Made by a program: the position numbers and the translations under genes | Notes under the pieces: generated by a model | Databases searched by the model: none | The model's input: the letters and a program-made list of their open reading frames with translations, nothing else | Told to the model about the DNA's origin: nothing | Source: Pseudomonas serboccidentalis | GTDB lineage: Bacteria; Pseudomonadota; Gammaproteobacteria; Pseudomonadales; Pseudomonadaceae | Direction of reading: 5' to 3' | Length of the DNA stretch: 64,000 bases | Assembly: GCF_028830055.1 (NCBI RefSeq) | Contig: NZ_CP101655.1 | Coordinates: 1,554,780 to 1,618,779, forward strand | In this document: one piece after another, positions 34,810-43,696 of the stretch | How the letters are laid out: each line of letters starts with the position of its first letter | Position numbering within the stretch: position 1 is the first letter of the stretch

Positions 34810-36594
34810 TTATGCCTGAACCAGTGGGCCGGGGTTTTTCAGGTATTGCTCGCGGATCGCCTTGGCCGACCAGTAGGTCAGCGCCGCGACCAGCCCGGTC
34901 GGGTTGTAACCCAGGCCTTGCGGGAATGCCGACGCGCCCGGAACAAATACGTTGTGCACATCCCAGCTTTGCAAGTAGCGGTTCAGGGCGCTCTTCTTCG
35001 GATCGGTGCCCATGATTGCGCCGCCGTTGAGGTGGGTGGTCTGGTAGGCCGCCGTATTGAAGTGATCGCCGACCTGCTTGCCGATCACCGCAATGGCTTT
35101 CGGGCCCATGGCTTGGGCGACCTTGCCCATTTTCTCGACCATGAAGCGGTTCATCTTGATGTCGTTTTCCTGCCAGTCGAAGGTCATCCGCAGCAGCGGC
35201 AAACCGTAGGCATCGCGGTACACCGGGTCCAGATCGAGGTAGTTGCCTCGGTAGGACTGATGCGCGCCGTGGGCGTCCATCGACACCTGGTGGGTGTAGT
35301 AATCGGCGGTCGCGCGTTTCCATGCGCTGCCCCAGGCTGGAGTGCCCGGCGGGTTCGATGTCCCGGCAATAGGCCGACTGCCGGCCTGGTTGACCCACAT
35401 CGGTGAGCCGCCGACGAAGCCGTGCGGGCCGTGGTCGAAGTTGTCGGCGTTGAAGTCATCCAGCGCGACGCCGTTGCCGCCGGCACCGATGAAGTTGTTG
35501 GTGTGGGTGTCCTTGTCGAAGAACGCCTTGATGGTCGCCATGTTTTGGTAGGCGAAGTTACGCCCGACCACGCCTTCACCGCTGATCGGGTCGTACGGCT
35601 TGCCGATGCCCGAGAGAAGCATCAGGCGCACGTTGTGCAGCTGGAAGGCGCCGAGGATCACCAGATCCGCCGGTTGCTCGATCTCGCGACCCTGGCCGTC
35701 GATGTAAGTCACGCCGGTGGCTTTGGATTTGCTGCTGTCGAGGTTGACCCGCAGCACATGCGAATTGGGCCGCAGCTCGAAATTCGGCAGCGGCTTGAGC
35801 GCCGGCAGAATGTTCACGTTCGGCGATGCCTTGGAATACATGTAGCAAACGTAGCCGCTGCAGAATCCGCAGAAGTTGCACGGGCCCATCTGCGCGCCGT
35901 AGGGATTGGTGTACGGCCCTGAAGTATTCGCCGATGGCAGGTTGTAGGGTTTGTAACCGACTTCTGTCGCCGCTTTGCCAAACAGCTGTGCGGAAACGGT
36001 GTTCTTCTGCGCCTCCAGCGGGAACGGATTCGAGCGATCCGGCGCGTAAGGGTTGCCGCCCTTGCCCTGACCGACCAGTTGGCCCTTCACGGTCCAGGCC
36101 TGGCCGGAGGTGCCGAAGACTTTTTCGGCGAAATCGAAGAACGGCTCCAGCTCTTCGTAGCTGACGCCGAAGTCCTGGATGGTCATGTCCTTGGGGATAA
36201 AGCTTTTGCCGTAGCGCTCTTCGTAGTGGCTGCGCATGCGCAACTCGATCGGATCGACGCGAAAGTGCACACCCGACCAGTGCAAACCGGCGCCGCCCAC
36301 GCCATTACCCGGCAGGAACGCACCCAACTGGCGGTTCGGCAGGGCGATGTCGTTGACGCTGTGGCGGATGGTGACGGTTTCTTTCGAAATGTCCTGAAAG
36401 AGTTTTTTCCGCACGCTGTAGGTGAGTTCGTCGATCACCTGCGGATAGTTGCCGTCGGGGTAGGTGTCCTGCATCGGCCCGCGCTCCAGCGCCAGCACGT
36501 TGAGCCCGGCTTCGGTCAGCTCTTTGGCCATGATCGCGCCGGTCCAGCCAAAACCGACGATCACTGCGTCGACCTTCTTCATTACGGTTGCCAT
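34810..36594 (-). CDS. Gluconate 2-dehydrogenase-type FAD flavoprotein subunit (GMC family)
   Basis: Catalytic subunit, 594 residues, periplasmic and probably exported as a complex with its Tat-dependent small subunit, because it has no signal of its own. The N-terminal FAD fold reads DAVIVGFGWTGAIMAKEL, with a further FAD-contact segment GNGVGGAGLHWSGVH. A GMC-type catalytic His/Asn pair is likely in LNGGAIMGTDPK and VFVPGASAFPQGLGYNPT. A Cys cluster CNFCGFCSGYVCYMY may bind an iron-sulfur cluster, as reported for related dehydrogenases. The ATG at 36594 (MATVMKKVDAVIVG) lies two nt from the upstream stop. Confidence 0.9.
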   Translation of the reverse strand: MATVMKKVDAVIVGFGWTGAIMAKELTEAGLNVLALERGPMQDTYPDGNYPQVIDELTYSVRKKLFQDISKETVTIRHSVNDIALPNRQLGAFLPGNGVGGAGLHWSGVHFRVDPIELRMRSHYEERYGKSFIPKDMTIQDFGVSYEELEPFFDFAEKVFGTSGQAWTVKGQLVGQGKGGNPYAPDRSNPFPLEAQKNTVSAQLFGKAATEVGYKPYNLPSANTSGPYTNPYGAQMGPCNFCGFCSGYVCYMYSKASPNVNILPALKPLPNFELRPNSHVLRVNLDSSKSKATGVTYIDGQGREIEQPADLVILGAFQLHNVRLMLLSGIGKPYDPISGEGVVGRNFAYQNMATIKAFFDKDTHTNNFIGAGGNGVALDDFNADNFDHGPHGFVGGSPMWVNQAGSRPIAGTSNPPGTPAWGSAWKRATADYYTHQVSMDAHGAHQSYRGNYLDLDPVYRDAYGLPLLRMTFDWQENDIKMNRFMVEKMGKVAQAMGPKAIAVIGKQVGDHFNTAAYQTTHLNGGAIMGTDPKKSALNRYLQSWDVHNVFVPGASAFPQGLGYNPTGLVAALTYWSAKAIREQYLKNPGPLVQA

Positions 36595-36596
36595 GC

Positions 36597-37343
36597 TCAA
36601 GCCCTCTCGCCGCGAATCGAAACTGCCGGGAAGGGGTATTGCTCGTTGCGTTCCACCCAATCCATGAAATCGGCGCGGGCGCCGGGGAAGCCGATCATGG
36701 TCCAGCCGACCATGCCTTTATTGCCGCCGTGGATCGGGTCGCAGAAGAACCCTTCCTTGGTGTTTTGCAGCAGCAGGTTGAAGAAAATCTTCGCCGGAAC
36801 GGCATCGAACTGCGGTTTTCCAGCCTCGAGTTGCTTGAGCAAATCGTCTCGGGTAGCGCTGTCTTGCTCGGCAAATGTTTTACCGTTGAGTGATTTTGCC
36901 CACTGATCCGCGGCGGCGATGCCCAGGCGATAGATCTCTTTGGGCACCAGTTTGCTCTGCCAGCCCATCTCCGGCGCTGCATCGGCGTTGAACGGACCCT
37001 GCATGTACCACAGGGCACCGGCGGCATACGGAGTGTTCATCTGGCGGTCGATGTATTCCGGCACGCCGGCTTCCAGAGCGCCCGGACCCTGGTCGTCGTT
37101 GGGGATCAACTGCGCCACGGCGGCATTGATGAAGGCCCATTCCTCGGCGGTGAAATAGCTCGGCTGGTAAGCGCCGGCCTCGGTCTTCGACGCAGTTGCG
37201 GCGGGCGCCGCCGGGGTGGCTTCAGGCGCCGCTTGCAAGACGCTGCTGCCCAGACCGGTACCGGCGAGGGTGACCACGGGAATCAGGGTCAGGGATTTGC
37301 GCAAGAACTCACGCCGCGGGTTGTCTCGATCTGCATCAGACAT
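36597..37343 (-). CDS. Gluconate 2-dehydrogenase subunit 3 (small subunit, Tat signal)
   Basis: A 248-residue chaperone-like subunit needed for export and assembly of the flavoprotein. The N terminus carries a twin-arginine signal (NPRREFLRKSLTLIP, then a hydrophobic stretch), followed by an Ala/Pro-rich linker. The family domain follows (YFTAEEWAFINAAVAQLIP, GFFCDPIHGGNKGMVGW). The ATG at 37343 with GAGGTG upstream gives the Tat signal close to the start; the longer frame upstream is unlikely. It is the first gene of the three-gene dehydrogenase operon. Confidence 0.9.
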   Translation of the reverse strand: MSDADRDNPRREFLRKSLTLIPVVTLAGTGLGSSVLQAAPEATPAAPAATASKTEAGAYQPSYFTAEEWAFINAAVAQLIPNDDQGPGALEAGVPEYIDRQMNTPYAAGALWYMQGPFNADAAPEMGWQSKLVPKEIYRLGIAAADQWAKSLNGKTFAEQDSATRDDLLKQLEAGKPQFDAVPAKIFFNLLLQNTKEGFFCDPIHGGNKGMVGWTMIGFPGARADFMDWVERNEQYPFPAVSIRGERA

Positions 37344-37648
37344 GGGGTGCACCTCATCAGGCATTGATGGTTGTCCGTTTCTGCGAACGGCTTGAGCATT
37401 TTTTCGTCGCGGCGCGTGGCCCGTTTGACCGGGAAAAGGGGGACGCCTGCAACATCGTGTGACAAATGGTAGCAGGCTAATCATCTAGTTGAACCGATTC
37501 AGCGGAAAAAGCCGCGGTTTTTTTACGCGGCGCTCAATGAAATCGCGCGGATTCACGATTCTTTGACAAGTGCCTCACAGGGCTTTGACCGCCAGACGTA
37601 GAAGCTGCGGGACCTTTCATTGATGAATCCCGATACGGTCAACCCAGC

Positions 37649-38293
37649 ATGTCCCGAGTGCGCCTTTTCCCTGCTTTGTGTTTGTCGCTTGTCGCCCTGC
37701 TGCACTTGATACCGGCCCAGGCTGACGCCGCTGCAACATCGCGTCCCCCGGAATGGGCGCAACCGGTTGAAGTGCAGTACAACCTGTTTCAGATGTCGCC
37801 AACGTTGTACCGCAGTGCCTTGCCGGACGGCGGCGCGGTGCCGTTGCTGAAGAACCTCAAAGTGGCGACGGTGATCAACTTCCTGCCGGAAGCCGACAGC
37901 AGCTGGCTGTCCGAGCCGAGCATCAATCAAGTGCAACTGCCTTATCGCACCAACCATGTCGATGACGCTGATGTGCTCAAGACCCTGCGCGCGATTCAGG
38001 CCGCCGAAGCCAATGGCCCGGTGTTGATGCATTGCAAGCATGGTTCCGACCGCACCGGCCTGATGGCGGCGATGTACCGGATCGTGGTGCAGGGCTGGAG
38101 CAAGGAAGACGCGCTGAATGAAATGACTCAGGGCGGTTTTGGTGAAAGCGGCCATTTCAAGGATGGCGTGCGCTATGTGATGCAGGCCGATGTCGACAAA
38201 CTGCGCACTGCTCTGGCCAATGGCGATTGCAGCACCAGCGCATTTGCCACCTGCTCGATGAAGAGCTGGTTCCAGTCGGTCAACCTCAAATAA
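37649..38293 (+). CDS. Periplasmic dual-specificity/tyrosine phosphatase, TpbA-like
   Basis: A 214-residue precursor with a Sec signal peptide (cleavage after ADA, about residue 26) and a DSP-type phosphatase domain. The P-loop is HCKHGSDRTG (HCX5R, nucleophile Cys about 131). The general-acid Asp is probably in HVDDADVLKTL. Segments MSPTLYRSALP and AAMYRIVVQGW resemble, from memory, P. aeruginosa TpbA. TpbA dephosphorylates the periplasmic part of diguanylate cyclase TpbB and lowers c-di-GMP. Whether this is the ortholog or a paralog I cannot tell. It is transcribed alone and ends at a perfect hairpin. Confidence 0.82.
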   Translation: MSRVRLFPALCLSLVALLHLIPAQADAAATSRPPEWAQPVEVQYNLFQMSPTLYRSALPDGGAVPLLKNLKVATVINFLPEADSSWLSEPSINQVQLPYRTNHVDDADVLKTLRAIQAAEANGPVLMHCKHGSDRTGLMAAMYRIVVQGWSKEDALNEMTQGGFGESGHFKDGVRYVMQADVDKLRTALANGDCSTSAFATCSMKSWFQSVNLK

Positions 38294-38297
38294 GCGG

Positions 38298-38331
38298 AAC
38301 CCTCCACGGTGTTGCACCGTGGAGGGTTATT
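38298..38331. terminator. Bidirectional terminator between the phosphatase and yheV
   Basis: Perfect 14-bp stem AACCCTCCACGGTG / CACCGTGGAGGGTT with a 3-nt loop, located between convergent stops. U runs are short on both sides. Confidence 0.75.
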
Positions 38332-38338
38332 CGCCGGC

Positions 38339-38623
38339 TCAGTCTTCGGACTTTTTCTTCAGTTTCGGATTCGGGAAAAACTGCACGGCCTGGACGTTCT
38401 TGTCCGGCGCCGGCTTGAGCGCGCTGGTATTGACCCGCGTGCCCAGCTCCTTGGGAACCGACAACCCCTGCTCGTTCAGCGTATCCGAGTAACCGCAAGC
38501 CACGCATTCGCGGTGCGGCACGCTGTCCTCGTTCCACATCATCAGCTTGTCCGGCTCGCTGCATGCCGGGCAGACCGCCCCGGCGATAAAGCGTTTCTTG
38601 GTAATCACAGGTGCCTCACTCAT
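38339..38623 (-). CDS. yheV: YheV family zinc-ribbon protein
   Basis: A 94-residue basic cytoplasmic protein with two Cys pairs forming a zinc ribbon, CPAC (about residues 18-21) and CVAC (about 40-43), separated by about 18 residues. The C-terminal tail is Lys/Pro-rich. It overlaps the prlC stop by four bases, so it is translationally coupled to oligopeptidase A. Function is unknown in any species I can name. Confidence 0.86.
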   Translation of the reverse strand: MSEAPVITKKRFIAGAVCPACSEPDKLMMWNEDSVPHRECVACGYSDTLNEQGLSVPKELGTRVNTSALKPAPDKNVQAVQFFPNPKLKKKSED

Positions 38624-40671
38624 GCTGCTGCGTCCTCACTCAGGCCGCTGTGGCGCAAGAGTGCGTCAATCGATGGCTCGCGGCCACGGAAGTCGACGAA
38701 CAGCACCATCGGCGCCTGCGAACCGCCACGCGCCAGAATCGCTTCGCGGAAGGCGCGACCGGTGTCGGCATTGAGCACGCCGTCTTCTTCGAACTTGGAG
38801 AAGGCATCCGCCGACAGTACTTCCGCCCACTTGTAGCTGTAGTAACCCGCCGCGTAACCGCCGGCGAAGATGTGCGCGAAGCTGTTGGGGAAGCGGTTGT
38901 ACGCCGGTGGACGCATCACCGAAACCTCGTCACGCACGCCTTCCAGCACCTGGGCAACGCTGCGACCGTCACCGTGGGTGGCGTGCAGTTCGAAGTCAAA
39001 CAGCGAGAACTCCAGCTGACGGACCATCATCAGGCCGGACTGGAAGTTCTTCGCCGCAAGCATTTTTTCCAGCAGGTCCTGTGGCAGCGGCTCGCCGGTT
39101 TCGTAGTGACCGGAAATCAGCGCCAGGCCTTCCGGCTCCCAGCACCAGTTTTCCATGAACTGGCTCGGCAGCTCGACCGCATCCCACGCCACGCCGTTGA
39201 TTCCGGAGACCCCGGCGTGATCAACACGGGTCAGCAGGTGATGCAGGCCATGACCGAATTCATGGAACAGGGTGGTCACTTCATCGTGGGTCAGCAGCGC
39301 GGGCTTGCCGCTGTCGGCCGGGGTGAAGTTGCACACCAGGTTGGCCACCGGGCTTTGCAGCACGCCGTCGACGGTGCGTCGACGGTCGCGGGCGCCGTCC
39401 ATCCAGGCGCCGCCACGCTTGTTGGCGCGGGCGTAGAGGTCGAAGAAGAAGCGGCCGACGTGCTGGCCGTTTTCCTTGATCTCGAACAGGCGCACGTCCG
39501 GGTGCCAGGTGTCGAAGCCTTTCAGCTCGGCGATTTCGATGCCGTACAGACGCTGGACGATAGCGAACAGACCGCCGAGGACTTTATCGATCGGGAAGTA
39601 GGCACGCAGGGTTTCCTGAGCGACGCTGTAGCGTTGCTCGCGGAGTTTTTCCCCGTAGAAACCGCTGTCCCAGCTTTGCAGATCGGCGCAGCCCTGTTCG
39701 GCGGCGTAAGCGCGCAGCTGTTGCAGGTCCTGCGCGGCGAACGGCTTGCTGCGCTTGGCCAGGTCGCGCAGGAAACTCAGCACCTGGTCGCTGGACTCGG
39801 CCATTTTGGTCGCCAGGCTCAGCTCGGAGAAGCTGGCGAAGCCCAACAATTTGGCCAGTTCCTGACGCAGATCGAGGATCTCTTCCATCACCGGGCCGTT
39901 GTCGTTCTGCCCGGCATTCGGGCCTTGGTCCGACGCACGGGTGCAGTAGGCGGCGTAAACTTCTTCGCGCAAGGCACGGTCCTGGGCGTAGGTCATCACC
40001 GCGTAGTAGCTCGGGAATTCCAGGGTGATCAGCCAGCCATCGAGGTCTTTGGCTTGCGCAGCGGCAGCCATTTGCGCCTTGGCCGAGTCGGTCAGGCCGG
40101 CGAGGGCGGCTTCGTCGGTGATGTGCTTGGTCCACGCCTGAGTGGCGTCGAGCAGTTGATTGGAGAAGCGGCTGCCCAGCTCGGACAATTTGCTCTGCAC
40201 TTCGGCGTAGCGCTTTTGTTCGGCTTCCGGCAGGTCGATACCCGACAGACGGAAATCGCGCAAGGCGTGTTCCAGGATGGTTTTTTGCGCCACATCGAAC
40301 CCGGCGGCTTCCGGGCTGTTGGCCAGCGCTTCATAAGCCTGGAACAGTTCGCGGTTCTGGCCCATCTCGGTGGAATAGGCGCTCAGGGCCGGCAGGCACG
40401 ACTCGTAGGCTTCGCGCAGCTCGGCGCTGTTGCACACGGCGTTGAGGTGGCTGACCGGGCTCCACGCGGCACCGAGGCGATCGTTGAGCTCGTCCATCGC
40501 CAATACCAGGCCGGCCCAGGTCGGGTTCTCGACTTGAGTCTTGAGGATCTCGGCGATGGCGGCGCGGTTGTCGGCCAGGATGGTTTCAATGGCGGGCAGC
40601 ACGTGTTCGGCACGGATCGTGGAGAACGGCGGCAGGTCGTAGGACTGCAGAAGAGGGTTGTTCACGCTCAC
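38620..40671 (-). CDS. prlC: Oligopeptidase A (M3 metallopeptidase)
   Basis: Cytoplasmic zinc peptidase that degrades signal peptides and small peptides. The catalytic motif is HEFGHGLHHLL (HExxH), about two thirds along, with the third ligand Glu in the following helix. Length is about 683 residues from the GTG at 40671 (MSVNNPLLQSYDLPPF), preceded by an AAGGTG Shine-Dalgarno match. An ATG nine codons upstream at 40698 is possible but has no ribosome site. It forms a unit with yheV and is divergent from the gamma-carbonic anhydrase gene. Confidence 0.95.
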   Translation of the reverse strand: MSVNNPLLQSYDLPPFSTIRAEHVLPAIETILADNRAAIAEILKTQVENPTWAGLVLAMDELNDRLGAAWSPVSHLNAVCNSAELREAYESCLPALSAYSTEMGQNRELFQAYEALANSPEAAGFDVAQKTILEHALRDFRLSGIDLPEAEQKRYAEVQSKLSELGSRFSNQLLDATQAWTKHITDEAALAGLTDSAKAQMAAAAQAKDLDGWLITLEFPSYYAVMTYAQDRALREEVYAAYCTRASDQGPNAGQNDNGPVMEEILDLRQELAKLLGFASFSELSLATKMAESSDQVLSFLRDLAKRSKPFAAQDLQQLRAYAAEQGCADLQSWDSGFYGEKLREQRYSVAQETLRAYFPIDKVLGGLFAIVQRLYGIEIAELKGFDTWHPDVRLFEIKENGQHVGRFFFDLYARANKRGGAWMDGARDRRRTVDGVLQSPVANLVCNFTPADSGKPALLTHDEVTTLFHEFGHGLHHLLTRVDHAGVSGINGVAWDAVELPSQFMENWCWEPEGLALISGHYETGEPLPQDLLEKMLAAKNFQSGLMMVRQLEFSLFDFELHATHGDGRSVAQVLEGVRDEVSVMRPPAYNRFPNSFAHIFAGGYAAGYYSYKWAEVLSADAFSKFEEDGVLNADTGRAFREAILARGGSQAPMVLFVDFRGREPSIDALLRHSGLSEDAAA

Positions 40672-40774
40672 GGTTGGCACCTTGGCTGGAAGAAACATGC
40701 ATTTAGGAACATAGCCACATCTTAATTACAATCGGCACCCACCGCAGCTATCGGCGACAGAGAGAGAAATTATC

Positions 40775-41320
40775 GTGTCCGTTCGCAAGTACCAGAATCA
40801 CACCCCGCAGCTCCGCAAAGGCGCGTTTGTCGACGGCTCGGCGGTGGTGATCGGCGACGTCGAAATCGGTGAAGACAGCTCGGTCTGGCCGCTGACCGTG
40901 ATCCGTGGCGACATGCATCGCATCCGTATCGGCGCGCGCACCAGCGTGCAGGACGGCTGCGTGCTGCACATCACCCACGCCGGGCCGTTCAACCCGGAGG
41001 GCTTCCCGCTGCTGATCGGTGATGACGTGACCATCGCCCACAAGGTCATGCTGCATGGCTGCAGCGTCGGCAGCCGCGTGTTGATCGGCATGGGCAGCAT
41101 CGTCATGGACGGCGCGGTGGTCGAGGATGACGTGATCATCGGCGCCGGCAGCCTGGTGCCACCGGGCAAGCGCCTGGAGAGCGGCTTCCTGTACGTGGGC
41201 AGCCCGGTGAAACAGATCCGCCCGCTGACCGACAAGGAACGCGCCTTCTTCACCTACAGCGCAGCGAACTACGTGAAGCTCAAGGATCTGCATCTGGCCG
41301 AAGGCTACGATCAGCTCTGA
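40775..41320 (+). CDS. Gamma-class carbonic anhydrase family protein
   Basis: A 181-residue left-handed beta-helix (hexapeptide repeat) protein of the YrdA/CaiE group. Three zinc His ligands are available in LHITHAGPF and TIAHKVMLHGCSVG, and repeats such as IGDDVTIAHKVMLHG and IGMGSIVMDGAVVEDD run through the core. The start is a GTG at 40775 (MSVRKYQNHTPQLRKG) after an AGAGAG purine run. Many members show weak or no carbonic anhydrase activity, so the reaction is uncertain. It lies 28 nt upstream of the HAD gene and is probably co-transcribed. Confidence 0.9.
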   Translation: MSVRKYQNHTPQLRKGAFVDGSAVVIGDVEIGEDSSVWPLTVIRGDMHRIRIGARTSVQDGCVLHITHAGPFNPEGFPLLIGDDVTIAHKVMLHGCSVGSRVLIGMGSIVMDGAVVEDDVIIGAGSLVPPGKRLESGFLYVGSPVKQIRPLTDKERAFFTYSAANYVKLKDLHLAEGYDQL

Positions 41321-41348
41321 ATCGCCTTACACCTGCTCAGGATTTCTC

Positions 41349-41999
41349 ATGCGTTACCAGACCGTACTGTTCGACCTCGATGGCACCCTGACCGACCCGC
41401 GTGAGGGCATCACCCGTTCCATCCAGTTCGCCCTCGCCAAGCTCGGCATCGATGAGCCGGACCTGACCAAACTGGAACACTTCATCGGCCCGCCGTTGTT
41501 GCAGGCGTTCATGCAGTTCTATGACTTCGACGAGGCCAAAGCCTGGGAAGCGGTGAATTTCTATCGCGAGCGCTTCAAGGTCACTGGCCTCTACGAAAAC
41601 CGCGTGTTCGACGGCGTCACGTCATTGCTCGAAACCCTGAGCGGCCAAGGCCGACAGCTGTATATCGCGACGTCCAAGCCATGGGTGTTCGCCCGCGAGA
41701 TTGCCCGGCACTTTGACTTCGCCAAACACTTCAAGGTGATCTACGGCAGTGAACTGGATGGCACGCGGACCAACAAGGTCGAGCTGATTGCGCATCTGCT
41801 GGCCGAAGAAGGGCTGGATCCGGCCAACACGCTGATGATCGGCGACCGCAAACATGACCTGATCGGCGCGCGCAGCAACGGGCTGGACGCGGCAGCGGTG
41901 GGCTATGGGTTTGGCAGCTTTGAAGAGTTGAGTGCCGAGGCGCCGGCGTATCATTTTGAAACGCTGGCCGAGTTGCATCAGGCGTTTTTACAGCGCTGA
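41349..41999 (+). CDS. HAD-superfamily hydrolase, phosphoglycolate phosphatase-like
   Basis: A 216-residue phosphatase of HAD subfamily IA with a helical cap. Motif I is FDLDGTLTD (nucleophile Asp), motif II the Thr/Ser of IATSKPW, motif III the Lys in TNKVEL and motif IV GDRKHDLIGA. The cap region IQFALAKLGI ... FIGPPLLQAF resembles Gph-type enzymes. Substrate is not predictable. A separate gph with trpE is usual in Pseudomonas, so this is a paralog. Confidence 0.88.
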   Translation: MRYQTVLFDLDGTLTDPREGITRSIQFALAKLGIDEPDLTKLEHFIGPPLLQAFMQFYDFDEAKAWEAVNFYRERFKVTGLYENRVFDGVTSLLETLSGQGRQLYIATSKPWVFAREIARHFDFAKHFKVIYGSELDGTRTNKVELIAHLLAEEGLDPANTLMIGDRKHDLIGARSNGLDAAAVGYGFGSFEELSAEAPAYHFETLAELHQAFLQR

Positions 42000-42003
42000 T
42001 CAG

Positions 42004-42075
42004 ATGGCTATCGCGAGCAGGCTCACTCCTGCATTTGGAGCGCCTTCCCCTTTAGGAGTGAGCCTGCTCGCGATG
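42004..42075. repeat. REPIN, family GAGTGAGCCTGCTCGCGA (copy 2)
   Basis: ATCGCGAGCAGGCTCACTCCT at the left and AGGAGTGAGCCTGCTCGCGAT at the right, 21 bp, around about 25 nt. It lies between convergent genes, just past the HAD stop. Confidence 0.9.
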
Positions 42076-42092
42076 ACGTCCACCCAATCAAC

Positions 42093-43175
42093 TCAACTGT
42101 TTGTATCTGCCAATATTCTCAAAGCCACCTTACGCTCAGCCAGCGGCAGCTCACCCAACCTCTCGACCTCGGCATAAAACCTCACCCAATCCCCCCCAAC
42201 CTGCCTGAACAGCGCCGCAAATGCCGGCACCCACTGGTCATACAGGCCGAACGGTAAAAGCCGCGCATTGTTCAGCGGCATATTCACCCACGCGTCATAG
42301 CGTTTGTCCCCGGCCCACTGGCTGTCGCGCATCAATCGATATGCGCGACGGAACTGCTCGAACGCCGCCGCTTTACGCTCGCGCATCTGCTCGGCCGGCA
42401 GCGACCGGGCGTAGAGTTTTTCCAGCCGTGACCGCGTTTCCAGCACCAACTCGATGAACTGATCGCGCTGCTTGAGCCGCACATCGGTGTCCGGCGGCAG
42501 ACCACGAAACGCCCGCCACTGTCGGGTGCCTTGCTGTTCGACAAACGTGGCGAAGGACTCGTTGAACTCGGTGTCGTCCTTCACGTAGAAGCGCTGATGC
42601 GCCAGCTCATGAAAGATCAGCGTGGCCAGACGTTCGTCGCCCCAGCCCATCATCGAATTGAGAATCGGGTCATTGAACCAGCCGAGGGTCGAATAGGCTT
42701 CGACGCCGCCAATCGCCACGTCCATGCCTTGCAGGCGCTGGATCGCCGCTGCGCCACGGGCAGCGCTCTGGCTGTAGTAGCCGCGATAGGCCACGCAACC
42801 GGCGATCGGGAAGCAATGGTTCTGCGGGGTCAGGGAAAACTCCGGGGTGGCGAACACGTTCCACACCACGTACGGCCGGCCAATGTCGGCGTACAGGCGA
42901 TAGCTTTGGTTGTCCGGCAGGTGCAGCTGTTCGCTGGCGAAGGCCCGGGCTTTTTGCGACTGAGTCAGATGAGCGCGCAGCGAAGCGTCGTGGCTGGGGT
43001 CGGCGATCACCTTGGTCACTGGCTCGCGCGCCCGCAACAACTGCAACTGGCCGCTGGCCAACTGACTGTAATAGCTGACGCTGGCGCAACCGTTGAGCAA
43101 CAAAAACATCACCCCCGGAAACAAAATCCGAAAAACGCGATCAAGTAACCCATGGCTTGGAAGCGGCCTGCTCAA
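42093..43175 (-). CDS. Predicted aminopeptidase, lipoprotein-type metalloprotease
   Basis: A 360-residue protein of the COG4324 aminopeptidase group. It has a long N-terminal signal ending in a lipobox-like LLLNGC (Cys29) and a zinc motif FHELAHQRFY (HExxH). Downstream acidic residues (FNESFATFVEQQG) supply the third ligand. The start is a TTG at 43175 supported by AAAGGA eight bases upstream; no in-frame ATG precedes the signal peptide except one close to the lipobox. It would act in the periplasm. It is divergent from the first of two small lipoprotein genes, 58 bp away. Confidence 0.82.
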   Translation of the reverse strand: MSRPLPSHGLLDRVFRILFPGVMFLLLNGCASVSYYSQLASGQLQLLRAREPVTKVIADPSHDASLRAHLTQSQKARAFASEQLHLPDNQSYRLYADIGRPYVVWNVFATPEFSLTPQNHCFPIAGCVAYRGYYSQSAARGAAAIQRLQGMDVAIGGVEAYSTLGWFNDPILNSMMGWGDERLATLIFHELAHQRFYVKDDTEFNESFATFVEQQGTRQWRAFRGLPPDTDVRLKQRDQFIELVLETRSRLEKLYARSLPAEQMRERKAAAFEQFRRAYRLMRDSQWAGDKRYDAWVNMPLNNARLLPFGLYDQWVPAFAALFRQVGGDWVRFYAEVERLGELPLAERKVALRILADTNS

Positions 43176-43233
43176 AATAAAAATCCTTTGGAAAGTCTGC
43201 CCGCAAGACTATCCCGCCATTTGGAGCTTCGCT

Positions 43234-43656
43234 ATGCGCATGTTGTTGCTGACAGGAGGCCTGCTGACACTGGCCGGTTGTGCCGGATTCGGAATGCCCG
43301 ACCCTGACCCCTCGCAAGCCTGGATCGATCTCGATGCCCGGCAACAGGACACGGCGCTGCAAGCGCTGCAAGTGGATAGCCGAACCACGGTCGACAAACG
43401 TTATTTCGAGGTGCAGCCCGGCAGTCATGAGCTGAAGGTGCGTTATCAGTTTCCGGTCGAAGCCACCAACATTGGCCCCGACGCCGAGCCACTGTGGCGC
43501 GACTGCCAGTTGAATGTGAAATTCAAGGACTTCAACGCCGGTCAGCGCTATCAGCTGCAGGCCGGCAGCATCGGTTTCCGGCCATGGGCGAAGCTCTACG
43601 ACGAGCAGCGCAAGGTTGTCGGCCAAGGCACACCGGCAGGCTGCCAGCGCACTTGA
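43234..43656 (+). CDS. Small lipoprotein, tandem copy 1
   Basis: A 140-residue lipoprotein (lipobox LAGC, Cys16). After a short linker comes a beta-rich domain with the core FEVQPGSHELKVRYQF and later FNAGQRYQLQAGSIGFRPWAKLYD. Two further Cys (WRDCQLN and the C-terminal PAGC) could pair in the periplasm. The ATG at 43234 is preceded by TTGGAG. The neighbour 40 nt downstream is a clear paralog with the same block order. Function unknown; these are conserved in Pseudomonas near the aminopeptidase gene. Confidence 0.82.
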   Translation: MRMLLLTGGLLTLAGCAGFGMPDPDPSQAWIDLDARQQDTALQALQVDSRTTVDKRYFEVQPGSHELKVRYQFPVEATNIGPDAEPLWRDCQLNVKFKDFNAGQRYQLQAGSIGFRPWAKLYDEQRKVVGQGTPAGCQRT

Positions 43657-43696
43657 TCGGCGCTATGCTGGAGATCTGAATCCTTGGACGTCCATC

